Source: Saxidomus purpurata
Taxonomy: Eukaryota > Mollusca > Bivalvia > Venerida > Veneridae
DNA length: 64,000 nt
Reading direction: 5' to 3'
Assembly: GCA_022818135.1 (NCBI GenBank)
Contig: JAFMSR010000027.1
Location: 592,699 to 656,698, forward strand
Shown: positions 24,303 to 35,118 of the stretch, piece after piece
How the letters are laid out: the number at the start of each line of letters is the position of its first letter
How positions within the stretch are numbered: position 1 is the first letter of the stretch
Position numbers and translations under genes: made by a program
The notes under the pieces: model-generated
Database searches by the model: none
The model's input: only the letters and a program-made list of their open reading frames with translations
What the model was told of the DNA's origin: nothing

Positions 24303-25140
24303 GATAAATTCGAATACGGCCAGGCGAATATCTTGTGCTACTGATCTAACAGATTTTTTACCGTAATGGCTACTAATTCTAATTTTAAAAGTTTTGTTTC
24401 AAATATTTTCCTTTCTTCAGAATATAGTGGGCAGTGAAACATTAGATGGCTAAAATTTTCTATTTCGTTACAGTGTTGACAGTTTTTGTCGTCTACATAT
24501 CGGTCCCCTTTTAAATAGCTACTTTTAAGTTTGAGTCTAGTATACATTGTGTCTATTCCTATCATGATGGTACGTTTGTAATTTACTAGGCGGTTTAATA
24601 TTAATTTCTATGTTATGTGTTGAGCAATATGTTTCCCATTGCTTTAGACATTTCTGTTTAACTTTATCTTTAATGATGCTGTAGACTTCCGGTACGCTGA
24701 GCTTAATTGGAATTTCTGTACCGGAAGTGCTGCCGTATTTTGCATTGTCGTCTGCTATTTCATTTCCGTTTATGCCTACATGACTAGGTACCCACATTAA
24801 TTGAATTTCGTCCCCTCTATGCTTTATGGCTGTGACGGACTTTAAAATACTGTAAATCATTTCTTGCCTATGAGACTGACCCGATTTTATTGCTAATAAG
24901 GAACTCAGACTATCGCTTATAATGACCGCTTTTGGAATATAGTTTTCTTTGCAATAACATATTGCATAATCTATTGCTGCTAACTCACATGTAAATATTG
25001 AAGTTTGATGGTTAAGTTTTAGACTCTATATATACTTTCAACTCTGGGAACACAAACACTTTTATAACCTTCTGAACAAAATTCAGTATTACTTGATTGC
25101 CATGTTTCACAGCAAAAAACAAAGTCGGCATTTCAAGAAA
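24303..25140 (-). pseudogene. Internally deleted LINE ORF2: endonuclease start joined to RNase H and zinc knuckle
   Basis: Minus strand, in order. 25030-25125 encodes 'ADFVFCCETWQSSNTEFC', resembling the start of an APE-type LINE endonuclease with the Glu of 'CETW'. From about 25020 the frame changes to RNase H: 'SIFTCELAAIDYA', 'VIISDSLSSLLAI' and 'WVPSHVGINGNEIADDNAK', carrying the Glu, Asp and His/Asp signature. Then comes 'CQHCNEIENFSHLMFHC', a zinc-knuckle-like C-terminus. A one-base frame change near 24340 restores 'RSVAQDIRLAVFEF'. The whole reverse transcriptase and most of the endonuclease are missing between 25030 and 25020. ORF1 of the same element lies directly upstream. Confidence 0.75.
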
Positions 25141-25169
25141 TAACTGAGACATCACACCCTTCTCTCGTC

Positions 25170-25590
25170 CTACACAATATCAGGAGAGTACAGCACATTA
25201 TTAATATAAAGTTTATCTCGTACAAGATATGCTGTGCTGCCTTTTTGTCTAGTCTCTAGCATAAGTTCTTTTGTACGATCCTGTACCTGACGTGGTAACT
25301 GATCAAAAACCCTAATTGAATACTTCTTTAACTCAGCTTTTCTGGCTGCATTTTTAACCAGTAATTTTGAATCGGTATCTTTGAATTTTATAACCATGGA
25401 TCTTGTTTTACCTGGTATGGGTCGACCTGGCATACGATGTACGCGATCAATATCTACTTTCAAACTGGAACCAAGAACCTTTTCTATAAATTGATGGACT
25501 TTTGCGACACAATTTTCAGGAGCGGTAGCGCTCGCATATACGTTCGGGACTATACCAGTATAGATATTTCTGAAGCTTTTGAGTTACACG
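25170..25590 (-). pseudogene. LINE ORF1 C-terminal fragment (RNA-binding, L1-ORF1p-like)
   Basis: The minus strand encodes 'APENCVAKVHQFIEKVLG', 'VDIDRVHRMPG', 'VIKFKDTDSKLLVKNA' and 'GSTAYLVRDKLYINN'. This is the RRM-like plus C-terminal arrangement of LINE-1-type ORF1 proteins, which bind the element's RNA. The open frame extends upstream to about 25587, where a TAA interrupts. No N-terminal coiled coil is present, so the 5' half is lost. It precedes the deleted ORF2 (24303-25140) in the expected order, so both belong to one element. Confidence 0.75.
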
Positions 25591-25859
25591 CTTAAAGCGT
25601 TACAAAAATTTGGAAGTCCAATACAACCACATGGTATGGCGGTTCCTTTAAACCAAGCTCACATTTTCAGAAGATTTTCTAAAGTGCTCAGCAGATTTTT
25701 TTTTTGTATTTTCGTTTCTAGCAATCACTTGTACCTTCTGTATCACATAATGTTAAGGATTTTTTAATTTTATTTCCCGCAAACTGTGAAGGAAAAAAAA
25801 TTGGTCTTTTGTATAATTTTATACCTACCCCATCCATTAAAATTGAAATATCATCGAGT

Positions 25860-26194
25860 GAAAAATAAGGATAGTTAAATCTAATCAAACAAAAGTAAAG
25901 GCTGTTAAACATGATATTTTCCTTTATGGCCACACCAATTTAATTAATAGTTTGTCGGATTTTCCGCTTCTTCAAAATCCTAAATTGGAAAGAGATTTAC
26001 CTTCTCATTTTACCCGCACTAAATTATATAATTTTGTTGTTCCAAAATCTAATGGAAAAGAAAATATAACTTTTTATTACTCTGCAATTAATGATTGGAA
26101 TTTACTGTCTGTGCAAATAAAACAGATGACTAAATTTGAACAGTTCAAGAAAGCGGTTGAATGTCATTTGTTAGATGTGGCTAATATTACTTAG
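25860..26194 (+). pseudogene. LINE reverse-transcriptase C-terminal fragment
   Basis: The plus strand reads 'KHDIFLYGHTNLI' and then 'TRTKLYNFVVPKSNGKENI', 'FYYSAINDWNLLSVQI' and 'FEQFKKAVECHLL', the typical closing segment of CR1/Jockey-like ORF2 proteins. The open part 25952-26194 ends in a stop. The RT core is absent, so this is a 5'-truncated copy. It lies head to head with the minus-strand LINE at 24303-25590. Confidence 0.75.
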
Positions 26195-26524
26195 GTCACA
26201 TGGTTTATTTATTCATGATATATTGGACAATACTTGTTTTAATTCTAATGCACTTTATATTAAATGAAATATAATTACGTGTAGAGCATAGAAACATATT
26301 ATGAAGGGTTTCACTTAAACTTTTTCTTCACATTTGACTTAATTTTCCATTTTTATTTGAACTTCCAAAAACCAACGTCTTATTTTTCTTTTTCCTTTTT
26401 TTTATCTATAAGGTATTTATCAGGACCCTTAGCTTGAGCTTTAGATAAAGGAAAAGGCAACATAAATATAATATATATATATATAGTCCTAAGGTTTAAA
26501 ACCCTTTAAATGCCGGAAAAGGCG

Positions 26525-26667
26525 ATATATATAATGAATTAAATAAAAATGACTTTATATGGCTTTAAAATAATGATTTAATTAACTAGCACAGTTAATT
26601 TAGTTAATTAAATAATTATTTTAAAGCCATATCAAGTCATTTTTTTTAAATTCATTATATATATATA
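26525..26667. repeat. Foldback element, about 62-bp arms
   Basis: The left arm 26525-26586 ('atgactttatatggctttaa') pairs with 26603-26667 ('ttaaagccatatcaagtcat') around a spacer of about 16 bp; the ends are TA-rich. It follows the 3' side of the LINE fragment at 25860-26194. MITE-like hairpin without coding content. Confidence 0.75.
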
Positions 26668-27058
26668 TACATATAAATGTTTATGTTATGCTCTTTAGTA
26701 TTCAAAACAAAATATCCTTCATGGGTTATTTCTCTTGTAGTATACAGTAGTTAATCGATTTGTGTGAATCAAATTGTAATTTTCGCAGGTGAACAATTCA
26801 ATAAATTTCGAAATATTCGGTCGTTTCCATTTTTTTTATGTATTGAGTTTTTTAGTCTTTAAAAGGTTCACATTCTCATAAAACATGATATTCATATTCT
26901 TATTTGTTGATATAAAATCAAAGTACGCATTTAAACAATTAGTTTCTTTAATTTGATAAGTTCCTCTAACAATTTCAAGTAATGTTTTTCATTGTGTATA
27001 CATGTGCGACTCTTGAATAAGCTTTTCGAGATTACCATGACATCATTCTTCAGCATGC
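26668..27058. other. No gene seen
   Basis: AT-rich sequence between the foldback and segment A copy 2. Confidence 0.4.
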
Positions 27059-28246
27059 ATGTTCTCATTATTTAAATGACTTCGAAGATTCTTATATTTA
27101 TTCTATTAATGTCTACAGTTCGACTTTGATGCGATTTATCTCTGACGATCGCCCTTCCGCGAAAACGTTGTGATGTCTGAATCGTATCATGTCTTATCGT
27201 AGCGTCGTATGGTAGCTGTTTTTGTTTGTGATATAAAGTTTCATAACATCTATGCTTTCTTTAGTGATCAGAACAGTTACTTCAACAATGTTAGAACTAA
27301 AAATGAGCCTCCAATCTTTGTGTTTTATAAGTTCGCTTAATTCGAAACATCACATTGCATATAAATCTAAACATGTCTAATAGTTGACTTTGTGTGAGGA
27401 TTTGGTATTTCAAAAATAACACTAGTGACACAAACGCTACATTTTAAATGATCAATGGCAAATGTTAGCGTGTGTCCTTAATCTCAAATTATCATTACAT
27501 CATTTAACCAGCGCTAAGACCTTGAAAGTCAGTTTTCTCTGTTATGAGTAGCTGATTTAAGTTAGCAGTTACATATTACAAAACCGATCAACTGCTGTCT
27601 CTTGGGCTTATATACGCGATCAACATTAGATATTGAATACCGTTTATCTAGAAAAACATAAACATGAATTTAAAGTTACTCTGGTTGTTTCTCAAATAAG
27701 AAACAGGATATCTTATATTGTAAGATGTGTAAAAGTGTTACAAATAATCGTCCATCATCATGTTAACTCATTTTATTAACTATATTTCATTTCGTGTTCA
27801 TTTTGTTATTTTCTTTGAATGTTTGACATTCTGTGCAGTGCTACCTTTAAGAAAACTGTATTAAAATCACTGCTCGAATCAAAGAAAAGTACTCGACATC
27901 GAACGAGATACTTATTATATCTGATATATTATCAACCGTACACAGTGAAACTTTTAATATTCCAACCAATATTTGTGATCACTGTGATGTATATTTGGGA
28001 TGTTATTTGGCCTTAAAGGAATTATGAATTGTTCATCATACAGGTTTGATACAAATTTTACTATTTCAATGAAGAGCTACTCATGAATTTAGTTTGTTGA
28101 AAAATACTTGTATAACTTGTATATCCCAAATCGAGTCTGCAAGGGATGAAGGATTTAAACTGTCTTGTGTGACCGTGACCTTTGCCATTAACACCATTAG
28201 TTATACAGTGTAAATTTAGACTATATGATAAAGTATCATGTTAAGT
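27059..28246 (+). repeat. Repeat segment A, copy 2
   Basis: Matches 6228-8081 from 'gttctcatta' onward in the same orientation. It lacks about 630 bp present in copy 1 and has about 50 bp of its own near 27907-27960. At TTAAG (about 28241-28245) it passes without interruption into segment B copy 2. Confidence 0.8.
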
Positions 28247-29966
28247 TAAATCAAAATATAGTCAGGAGTTCAGCTGATGAAGCTCTGACAGGATTAGGAT
28301 CATAAGGACTTTGTGACATAAAGCTTTGATGTCGTAACTAAAAACAAATGTTAAATGCAAAAACCAGACTTCGCTTTCATGCTTCCTGACAAGTTTTATC
28401 AAAACCATTGAAAGGGATATTGTTATGACTCCTGTACATTCAAACATGTGGCCTAACAACCGCACAGACGGACAGAGAACTGATGATTATATAAAAGTAG
28501 TATTTATCAATGCTGATTCGTACATGTATTTCAATTTTAATCGCTTCTTGACGATAAGCATTTTCAAACAGCATTTCTTATTTCTTAATATCATTAAATC
28601 AAAAGACCTGCACTATATGCACAGGTATTTTTGATATTAAAAGCAGCGTGACAATTGTTTTTTCTTACAAATCACGGCCAATTTCGTTAAAACGATATCA
28701 AAATTGGTAATATAACGCTTGCTAAAAACGGTTTGTCGTAACTACCCATTTACACTTTTCGAGAAATTGAACTTTCAATTTGCTTTAACTTTTTTGTTCT
28801 GAAAGGTTTTTTGATAATTCAAACGCAGATATGATTATTGTGCTTTTGTGAGTAATGTTTGACCATTTTATATCTGCTGCGATGAATACTTTTTTAATTT
28901 TGCTTTAATTGATTGGAGATATGACAATTTTAAACTTTTAAAACATTGTGTCAAAGTTGAAGTGCCGTATGGACATACAACAATTCATATTTGAAATATT
29001 TCTTTACAATGGCACATACAACACTTCATATTTAAGCTAGAATTTAACTGGAAGTTATTTATTCCCTAACAAAGACAATTGTTTAGGACATACGTTTTCT
29101 TAAATTTTCAAAACAAAAGGCCAACCTCATACAAAAAAAGGAAAGCAAGAACCTACAAGATTTCTGAAACATTTTAGTCAGACAAATATAACATTAACAT
29201 TGAAAAATATCTACATTCATAGGCAGAACAAATTAGCAAAAACAAAGCTCCTATATTATTTTGACAAAACATCGTAACTAAATCTTAGAAGCTTTCTTGA
29301 GAAATTAAAGACAATTAAAATCTCCTTCATAAGTGACTTCCCCCCCCCTCCCCAACCGCAGGTGGTCAAATATCTTAATCTTTTGCCCCTTATCGTTATA
29401 ATCTCGTCTGATAAGATCCAGCAATGTGTCTGTAGACTTGACAAGTACTGCAATACTAGGACTATAAATTGTATTGCTTTGTACAGATAACTGGTTAATA
29501 ACTTATTACCTGTTTATGACATTTTATTTTTATTGCAGGATATGAAAAATGTTTTTAAATAACTGCAGTATAACAGTGATTTTAAAGTTTAAAGTATTGA
29601 GAATGTTAACATGCTCAAGTAATTACTCTTACAGCATATCCATTATCAGTAATTTAAAGGTACATGTAGTTTTTTTATGTTTCTATCATATTAGAAAATT
29701 AATTGATAATTATCTAAAACTTTTGATATAACTGTTAGTGGTCATTTGTTTAAAGTGAAAGTATTTGACTGAGTATTGATCTTATAATTTAAATTGATTG
29801 GGAAATTACATACTTAAAAGGTAGCTCATCAAATAAAATAATCACAACTTTTAAAGGTATGTAAATTTATGTAGAACTAACATCCCTTTTCTGTATTACC
29901 TGTACTTATTGTAAGGGAGTTATACAGTAGCTGAATATAATAAACAGAAGCTATTCTACCAATGAC
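28242..29966 (+). repeat. Repeat segment B, copy 2
   Basis: Matches 13744-15500 in the same orientation. Here A and B are contiguous, which makes this locus the apparent uninterrupted form. No coding content. Confidence 0.8.
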
Positions 29967-30311
29967 AAGATGTAAAAATGACATAACTTGTGCTTTGTTT
30001 GCCCTAACTGTACTAGTGTTATCTACATGTATGTAAATTTCAATACCACGTTGTTCAATACTCAAAACATGCTGTTCAGATTATCTATTTTGATTTTTTT
30101 TTCAAAGTATTTTATTGGCTCTTAGCAGATAGTAGCAGATGGATTCAGTGAAATCTATGAAAAATGTCATTTGTCAAGAAATTTTTCAAGATTTGTAATT
30201 ACTATTTTTGTTGTCATAATATAAATTGAATTTCGTTTCTAAATATTGCGTCAGTGTTTTCTATGTTAAGTATATAGACAATTGAACAGGAATGTGAGAT
30301 ATTCACCACAG
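29967..30311 (-). repeat. Block flipped relative to 15553-15893 (copy 2)
   Basis: Reverse-complement match to 15553-15893, directly abutting segment B copy 2. It contains no gene; open stretches are shadows of the repeat. Confidence 0.75.
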
Positions 30312-30840
30312 CGAATCATGAAAATACCGTCAAATTGAGCTAGGGAAGAAGAATGTTTTCCGTAACAGCAACCCTCTGGCAAACAGAAAACGGCAAAACT
30401 GTAATATTATGTTGGGCTTTTCGGGTGATATTGTTGAACAATCAACGGGTGCCGTTTTATCCGAAATCAAAAATACGTTTAAGTATGGAACTGTAGAGGT
30501 CATAGAAAGATTTTAGGTGGAAAATTAGAATAAAAAATGCATTTTTGAGTCTTCAGATGACATCCGTACTTCATAAGTTCAGTAGCAGAGTAAACCTTCA
30601 TTGTGCCAGGATGACCATTCCGACCCTGACTAGTCAGCCTCCAGATGAACCTCGGATCTTTTTAAGACAATCTGCTCACACCCGCAGTGAAAAACTTATA
30701 GCAGTTCGTGCAGAGGGTGGCTGTTATGATTTACAGCATTTTCCGTCGTTTACTTGAATGTGATTTCATGATACACTTTTTTAAAGTCACTATATAACTT
30801 CCAGGGGGTGCTTAACTTTTTCCTAGATGTATATTTATAT
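30312..30840 (+). mobile_element. DNA-transposon-like fragment, related inverted to 52140-52465
   Basis: 30345-30660 is the reverse complement of 52140-52400 ('gtcttcagatgacatccgta' pairs with the 52-kb copy). The terminal motif 'cagggggtgcttaacttttt' (about 30803) appears in direct orientation at 52434. That is expected if the element had inverted ends and each copy lost the opposite end. The motif resembles a Tc1-type terminal repeat from memory. No transposase is recognisable. Confidence 0.45.
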
Positions 30841-30887
30841 GAACAATATATACTAGGAAGCGTTTGACCTTTTTTCTTTTGTTTCAG

Positions 30888-30990
30888 GAAGAAAGCAGTG
30901 TCCTTACTTCCCATCGCTTGTATGATCGTGTATTTATTTTACGATGTGAACTTCACAGGGAATTACAGCAAACTGCATAGTCATCAGACG
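30888..30990 (+). CDS. Candidate internal exon encoding a membrane-anchor-like segment
   Basis: A strong acceptor (pyrimidine tract ending 'cttttgtttcag' at 30887) and a consensus donor (ACG|GTAAGT at 30991) bound a 103-nt stretch. After one base that completes a prior codon, 34 codons are open: 'KKAVSLLPIACMIVYLF', then 'YDVNFTGNYSKLHSHQT'. Two basic residues, a hydrophobic run of about 17, and a polar tail with an N-glycosylation-type NFT resemble the N-terminal anchor of a type II Golgi enzyme such as a glycosyl- or sulfotransferase; that is inference only. No partner exon was identified within the window. It is not part of any repeat I could match. Confidence 0.4.
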
Positions 30991-31139
30991 GTAAGTTCCA
31001 TTTTATATTATAGACTCCAAAAAAACAACTTCATAACAACTTTTATTTTATACTTCACTATAAATAGTAACAAATGCGTAAAGGATAGAAACAACATGAT
31101 ACAATGCCAATACAAAATACCGTTGAGGACATTTTTACT

Positions 31140-31530
31140 TGTGATTTCATGACTGTGAAGTTCACGATTTCATTATTTCAACGTCTTGCATTCGCGATTT
31201 CAACTTTACAATTTCAAGACGTTAATTTGCAATTTCAACTTCATGAATTCAGAATATAGATTCACGATTTCAACATCACGAATTTGAATTCACTTATTTA
31301 CTTCAATAATTCAAATTTAAACTTTACAAATTCATGCATTGAATTCATGATTTCAGCTACACGTTTTAAAATACGATTTTAACTTCAAAAACTCTAAATG
31401 TGAATTAACGATTTCAACTTGTTTGAGCTGTATGATTTTAACTTTTAGAATCCACAATTTGAATTCATGATTTCGACATCACTATTTTCAAAAACTGAAA
31501 TTTCACGTCATGAATTCATAGATTCTAATC
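31140..31530. repeat. Degenerate array of a unit of about 14 bp (TTCACGATTTCAAC)
   Basis: Variants of 'ttcacgatttcaac' and 'ttcacgaatttgaa' follow one another for about 400 bp with much drift. The same motif in reverse complement occurs at 41755-41945. Non-coding satellite-like DNA. Confidence 0.65.
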
Positions 31531-31944
31531 GCGTGTTTGCGACGTAAAATCCAAGTGAATTAACCGGTTGCATCTATTGATTGACAGCCGTGGCGTGTTG
31601 ATCAGGCATCCGCATTTCCGCACAATCCGGTGTGGTTTTATCTTCTTATATATGCATCTATAAGTTGTATGCGTCCATAAGTATAAATATGCATCAGACA
31701 ACGCTCATCAATGGAGTAATATTAGCGTCTATTTCTGATGCTTAATTGTTTAGCAGAATATAAGCAAATTAACCATAATCATATTTACCAGCAATAGTCG
31801 ACTGCAGAATATCATCTACCGTCTGACCCTTACACTCACACTCGAACTCAAACTGTATCCAACGGAAAGTCGCCACCAAATAGGCATACAGCAACTGTTT
31901 TCAAGTTAACCGTGCAATTTTATTTCAAGTTATCAAGTAGGAAT
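31531..31944. other. No gene seen; carries one arm of a 60-bp inverted repeat
   Basis: 31850-31906 ('gtcgccaccaaataggcata') is inverted relative to 35464-35523. The remainder is unremarkable. Confidence 0.4.
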
Positions 31945-33022
31945 AAGATAAAATAAGATAAGATTTATTTTGGTATGGAGTACATACATGGCTAAAACAA
32001 ACATGAATGCAATAAAACAATATCACAACATGAACATAATAACCATGGCATGCACACCGACACCAGGGATAGCACAAAAAAGAGTAAACTCTTATTTCCA
32101 TTGTGGTCCCTTTGTGTTGGTGGCATGACAGAGAGAGGCAATGAATCAATGCACAGTAATCAGTATCACAGAATATCACATAAATTAAATATCACAAATT
32201 GCTTTAACATTTATATTTATCTTATATTTTACTTGAATCTTAAAACTAAAATAATAATTTAATTTAAAGTAATTATCACATTTCATTTCTGTGAGACAGT
32301 AATTATATCACATGAAAATATCACAGTGTTGACTGACAATTAAAAATGCCTACATCTTATTTATGTAACAAGCTGTGTAAATGCATTTAAAAAACAAAAG
32401 CAAAAACAAAACGAAAGTGGAAGATCTAAGAAACATTGAATATATGAACCATACCAAAATTATACATGTTATACATAACTAAATTCAATAAAAAATAAAA
32501 AAATACTTCAAATTATCTAAGAAATGTTTTTTAACAGCAACCTTAAAAGCAGAGAGTTAAGTGATTTTTGTGACCTTATGAGGTAATCTGTTCCACAAAG
32601 TGCAACCCATAAAGCAAAACGATTTGGACCCAAAACTCTTTACCTTAGGAATAGCAAAGGCACCTTTATTACTAAAAACAAAAATAATATCAAACAGGGA
32701 AAGCCACGTACCAAAAACGCAGCCTCCCCAAAACGAGCCCCACAGCACCCAGAAGTGCACACCACCCACACACACACACACACAACACAAGTCTTGTGCT
32801 ATAATTATGAACATTATCTTGGGACACAAAATGGTCACTCATGTAAACTGGGGCTAAACCATTTTTGATCTTGAACACATGACATAGAATATTCTGTTCT
32901 ACACGTTCTTTAACAGGTAGCCAATTGAGTTTTCTGAAATGTTCTGCGTCTATATGACTTCTACAGTTTAAATCCAGTACAAACCTCATTAACTTGTTCT
33001 GAGTTACTTGTAACTTATTTTT
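31945..33022 (-). pseudogene. 5'-truncated LINE copy with 3' tail, interrupted by the M repeat
   Basis: Minus strand. Coding remnant: 'FVLDLNCRSHIDAEHF', 'NWLPVKERVEQNILC', 'KIKNGLAPVYMSDHF' and 'SQDNVHNYSTR', then, after the inserted 32674-32790 repeat, 'LSNKGAFAIPKVKSF' and 'GCTLWNRLPHKV'. This is the end of a non-LTR ORF2, the same family as 15938-17113. The 3' UTR follows and ends at a simple-repeat tail of TTATC type (31945-31965). Homology with the first copy stops near 33022, a normal 5' truncation for target-primed insertion. This copy is better preserved than the first. Confidence 0.8.
32674..32790 (-). mobile_element. Microsatellite-bearing repeat (family M), inserted in a LINE
   Basis: Between the halves of the LINE reading frame (…'NYSTR' and 'LSNKGAF'…) lies 'caaaaataatatcaaacagg' through 'ccagaagtgcacaccaccca' plus a (CA)n tract. 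Except for the tract length and one base it equals 46061-46160. The copy ends inside the microsatellite and lacks the longer head seen at 21 kb. The LINE copy at 16.5 kb shows the empty site ('ttactaagcattgtgct'). Confidence 0.85.
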
Positions 33023-33376
33023 TAAGTTACAGTAAGTATTCCAATTCTATTTGATACAGAGATAATACCATGTATCAGGAAATATCAAAGTTTATGTTTT
33101 ACACTGTTTATTTGTTTGAAAACATTGCAAAGAATTGTTGAAAATAGTTCAGTTGTTCTAAAATTGCGATATTTTGTCAACTTATCTCTTCCCAACATTG
33201 TTAAGCGAACTTTAGTAGCCACCATCCGCTACAAGGATGTCTTATCCGTAGATAAGTTCCAACATTGCCGTCCATTTATTGCAGTTCTTTTGAAGAAAAT
33301 ACCCTTTTTGCGGTACATGTATCGATTTGACTGTATGCCTATTCGCTAAGACACAATGCAAATCGCAAACCGTTGT
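33023..33376. other. No gene seen
   Basis: Contains an extra copy of 'actgtatgcctattcgc' at about 33332, the terminal motif of the adjacent 33377-35118 segment. Confidence 0.4.
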
Positions 33377-33904
33377 AATATGACTGTATGCCTATTCGCA
33401 AATATATCGATTTTATATTTCCAGTTATTTCAGATAGCTATGGCTGACTGGCAGTGCTATTATTGACATTTGACCTCAACATCCTTTAGTGATATCATCA
33501 ACCAGTCAATTACATTTCCCGCTTACAGCATTCTAAAAATCAAAGTATGATAAACGTGCAACTGTAATTATTCTGTCACAAATAATCTGTATATGGGTTG
33601 CAGAATATTGAAGACTACATTTATGTTAAATTTGTGAAATTTCTTCTTGGGACATGTGCTCGAGTCCTTGCACGTGAAATCTTTTATCGCTATGAACAAG
33701 GTTATTTTTGCTTTAAATATCTTATAATCGAATGTTTCATGACATGTTTCGACGACCGAAGGTGATAAGATATGACTCAATCATATGCATTTCATTTACT
33801 GAAGAATGTCCCCCAATTTAAACTACAACATAGAAATGTAATAAATGTAAAGTCATGTATATAATTACAATAACTCTAGCAGTACAGCTCCTTTCCAATA
33901 CAGC

Positions 33905-33985
33905 TAACAGCTCCCCGGGAGCTAACAGCTTTATTTGGTGCACATTTTACGAATACAGCTCCCTTGGCATACCGGAGCTGTATTC
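33905..33985. repeat. GAATACAGCTCC hairpins, first cluster
   Basis: 33951-33962 (GAATACAGCTCC) and 33974-33985 (GGAGCTGTATTC) form a perfect 12-bp-arm hairpin with an 11-base loop. Just upstream 'acagctccccgggagcta' is a near-palindrome built from the same core. Confidence 0.7.
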
Positions 33986-34537
33986 AAGAAAAGCATATGC
34001 AAATTCGAATGAAGCTCCCTATGTTTGTTTTATTATAATATATAAAGAACTATAATCCCCATGTTAAAATGTCCACAGAAAGAAATAAGGAACCTTAAAT
34101 GCCTAAAAAAACCAACACATGTTCAATATACTGCATGGTTCATCTATTCCGTCACCCTCTGTCTGTTTTCCTACTTTGTATGTTGTCTTATCTACATGAT
34201 ATGTACACCATGATATGTATGAGCTTCATTCCGTCAACATTTTTTTTTTTGCCTTATGTTATCGTCATTTGAAAATAATGATGGTTTATTGAAAGAAAAT
34301 AATTTGTAAGTATCAGCAAAAAAGTTATTAAACTTCAAATGTTCATTCAACTGTCCGACCAACAAGTACGGACAAAAAGACAGACATCCAAGGACTAAGT
34401 ACTGCAGTCTGAATAGCGGTATAGATCCTTGCTATTTTATAATAAATTCTTTACCGCGTATTTGTGTAAACTAATGATACGTCTTTGATGCATATGGTCA
34501 CTGGGGCGCTCTATACGAAAAAAGGGACAAGGACCCC

Positions 34538-34672
34538 GATTACAGCTCCCATTTGATAAGTGGAGCTGCATTCGTTGAAGCGCACCGAATACAGCTCCCC
34601 GGAGAGCTGTATTCGTTAATGTGTACCGAATACAGCTCACGGGGGAGATGTAATCGGAATGAGCTGTATCCG
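34538..34672. repeat. GAATACAGCTCC hairpins, second cluster
   Basis: At least three further units: 34538-34550 with 34562-34574 (imperfect), CGAATACAGCTC at 34587-34598 with its exact complement at 34604-34615, and 34627-34638 with 34645-34657 or 34661-34672. The repeated core is AGCTC flanked by ATAC/GTAT. Confidence 0.7.
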
Positions 34673-35118
34673 GTGTTACAGTGCACTTTAAACTGCAGTT
34701 TCGATCTTTACAATGTATTTGATGATTGGCAATACTCCCTACCTACAAAGTCATTCCATAAGGCAACGTACGACAAGTCAATTATGTTTCATGACAATCC
34801 CTGTACACGATAGTTCTTTTAAGTTGTCAAAGAGGCTTCATCTTAAACGGTTACCATGTATTCCGGTACTCTTCAATCTATTGCGTATTCTACTCCCTCA
34901 AAAACAAATAGGAAGAGTCATAGGTAAGCTAATATATACACAGGTCCATGCTTGCAAAAATTTGATAACCTTTAAACCAAAATTAGTAGCGGAAGTAAGA
35001 ATTGCGCTTTTAAATCAATATTACATATGTTGAGTTATGTGCAATTATTGTACAGTGGTTTCACGATTATCATACAGTAAACAATTTTGTGTTTGCGAAT
35101 AGGCATACAGTGCATATT

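Larger units (their letters stand above)
33377..35118. mobile_element. TIR-bounded segment (about 26-bp ends) containing a hairpin cluster
   Basis: 33377-33402 ('gactgtatgcctattcgcaa') and 35092-35118 are inverted copies differing by one inserted base, enclosing 1.74 kb. No transposase is recognisable inside; open stretches at 33855-34055 and 34553-35033 lack domains. The interior holds the GAATACAGCTCC hairpins at 33905-33985 and 34538-34672. Elsewhere the same end motif occurs singly (33332, 35475, and inverted at 31879), so it defines a family. Target duplication is not clear. Confidence 0.5.
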
